Origin: Mariprofundaceae bacterium
GTDB lineage: Bacteria > Pseudomonadota > Zetaproteobacteria > Mariprofundales > Mariprofundaceae
Direction of reading: 5' to 3'
DNA length: 5,965 bases
Assembly (NCBI GenBank): GCA_030950965.1
Contig: JAUZQP010000069.1
Coordinates: 1-5,965 of the forward strand
Every line of letters starts with the position of its first letter. Within the stretch, counting starts at the first letter, position 1. The notes beneath the pieces are model-generated. The model had not been told where the DNA came from. It saw only the letters and a program-made list of their open reading frames with translations, and did not search any database. This document shows positions 5,568 to 5,965 of the stretch, one piece after another. A program made the position numbers and the translations under genes.

Positions 5568-5965
5568 AAAATCCTGGAATCAAGCCACCAAGTGCCTTGT
5601 TTACCTTCTCTTTTGCTGCCTGGGTAGGGTTAGCTGGAATCGTACCCGACGCAGGGTTTTGCCCAAGAGCCTTCAAAGGATTACCGCCTTTTAAAACATT
5701 TTTCACACCACTGACAATGCTTTGAGCATCCAGCTCTGGAGTAATGGATGGTGCATCAAATGAACCACTAATATGCAAAGGAATGGTTACCCCTGTGCGC
5801 CCATCGGCTTGGTCACCCTGACCTACCAGCGTTGCTACCAGCTTAGGACGCATATGGTAATCCATGGTTGAAGCAGGAAGATTAACCGACCCTTTGCCTG
5901 TTAAGCGAAAGAGGGGGGAAGCCATGAATAAGTCATCATTTTTCAGCACACCTTGGCGGGCTGTA
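5566..5965 (-). CDS. AsmA family protein, C-terminal fragment (runs off right edge)
   Basis: The last 132 codons of a larger gene. The open frame continues through the right edge (TARQGVLKNDDLF...), so the internal GTG at 5949 is not a start. The pattern NDDLFMASPLFRLTGKGSVNLPASTMDYHMRPKLVATLVGQG (from about fragment residue 9) is typical of the C-terminal AsmA domain: a SPL-R-TGKG-V-L core, then a beta strand with D-Y---PKLV. It is followed by TGVTIPLHISGSFDAPSITPELDA and a low-complexity, Pro/Ala/Lys tail ending GGLIPGF. AsmA-like proteins are large inner-membrane-anchored periplasmic proteins linked to outer-membrane assembly and, in newer work, to phospholipid transport between membranes; that role is family knowledge, not shown here. 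The stop TAG (5568-5566) overlaps the tip of a palindromic repeat. The N-terminal anchor and total length cannot be judged from this window. Confidence 0.88.
   Translation of the reverse strand, partial: TARQGVLKNDDLFMASPLFRLTGKGSVNLPASTMDYHMRPKLVATLVGQGDQADGRTGVTIPLHISGSFDAPSITPELDAQSIVSGVKNVLKGGNPLKALGQNPASGTIPANPTQAAKEKVNKALGGLIPGF

Noticed and set aside
5947..5949. GTG as start of a separate small protein at the right edge
   Set aside because: The frame stays open to the edge of the window and the upstream residues (TARQG) continue the AsmA C-terminal domain, so this is an internal Val codon.

Overview
The window looks like a chromosomal segment of a gammaproteobacterium. The ispG-hisS gene pair, an IspG whose cluster residues fall at the same numbers as in the E. 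coli enzyme, and an AsmA-type protein all fit this. The moderate GC and the many intergenic palindromes would suit a Thiothrix-like sulfur oxidiser, but that is a guess from general impression and no marker here proves it. Every gene I can support lies on the minus strand, so transcription runs from high to low coordinates.

In the direction of transcription: (1) the C-terminal end of an AsmA-family envelope protein (from the right edge to 5566). (2) A 233-nt spacer holding a 161-bp palindromic repeat (5407-5567), a small GC-rich hairpin (5375-5395) and a 12-bp perfect palindrome (5353-5364). (3) A membrane-anchored class III adenylate cyclase (5332-3923) built as TM, periplasmic sensor, TM, HAMP, catalytic domain. 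(4) A 159-nt spacer almost filled by a 122-bp palindromic repeat (3789-3910). (5) A tightly packed trio: a TPR-like outer-membrane lipoprotein (3763-2693), ispG (2683-1586) and hisS (1582-314). The gaps are 9 and 3 nt, and each ribosome binding site overlaps the end of the previous gene. (6) A second copy of the palindromic repeat (188-303) just after hisS. (7) The first 41 codons of another small lipoprotein, running off the left edge.

The core genes are housekeeping: IspG makes HMBPP in the MEP isoprenoid pathway and HisRS charges tRNA-His. The accessory interest lies in three places. The first is the TPR lipoprotein, which occupies the place directly before ispG where many gammaproteobacteria carry rodZ. 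The second is the cyclase, which senses the periplasm. The third is a set of three long imperfect palindromes that occupy most of the larger gene gaps and appear to share a central motif despite different ends. I see no CRISPR array, transposase, RNA gene or defence system. The repeat elements and the lipoprotein of unknown function are the least explained parts of the window.
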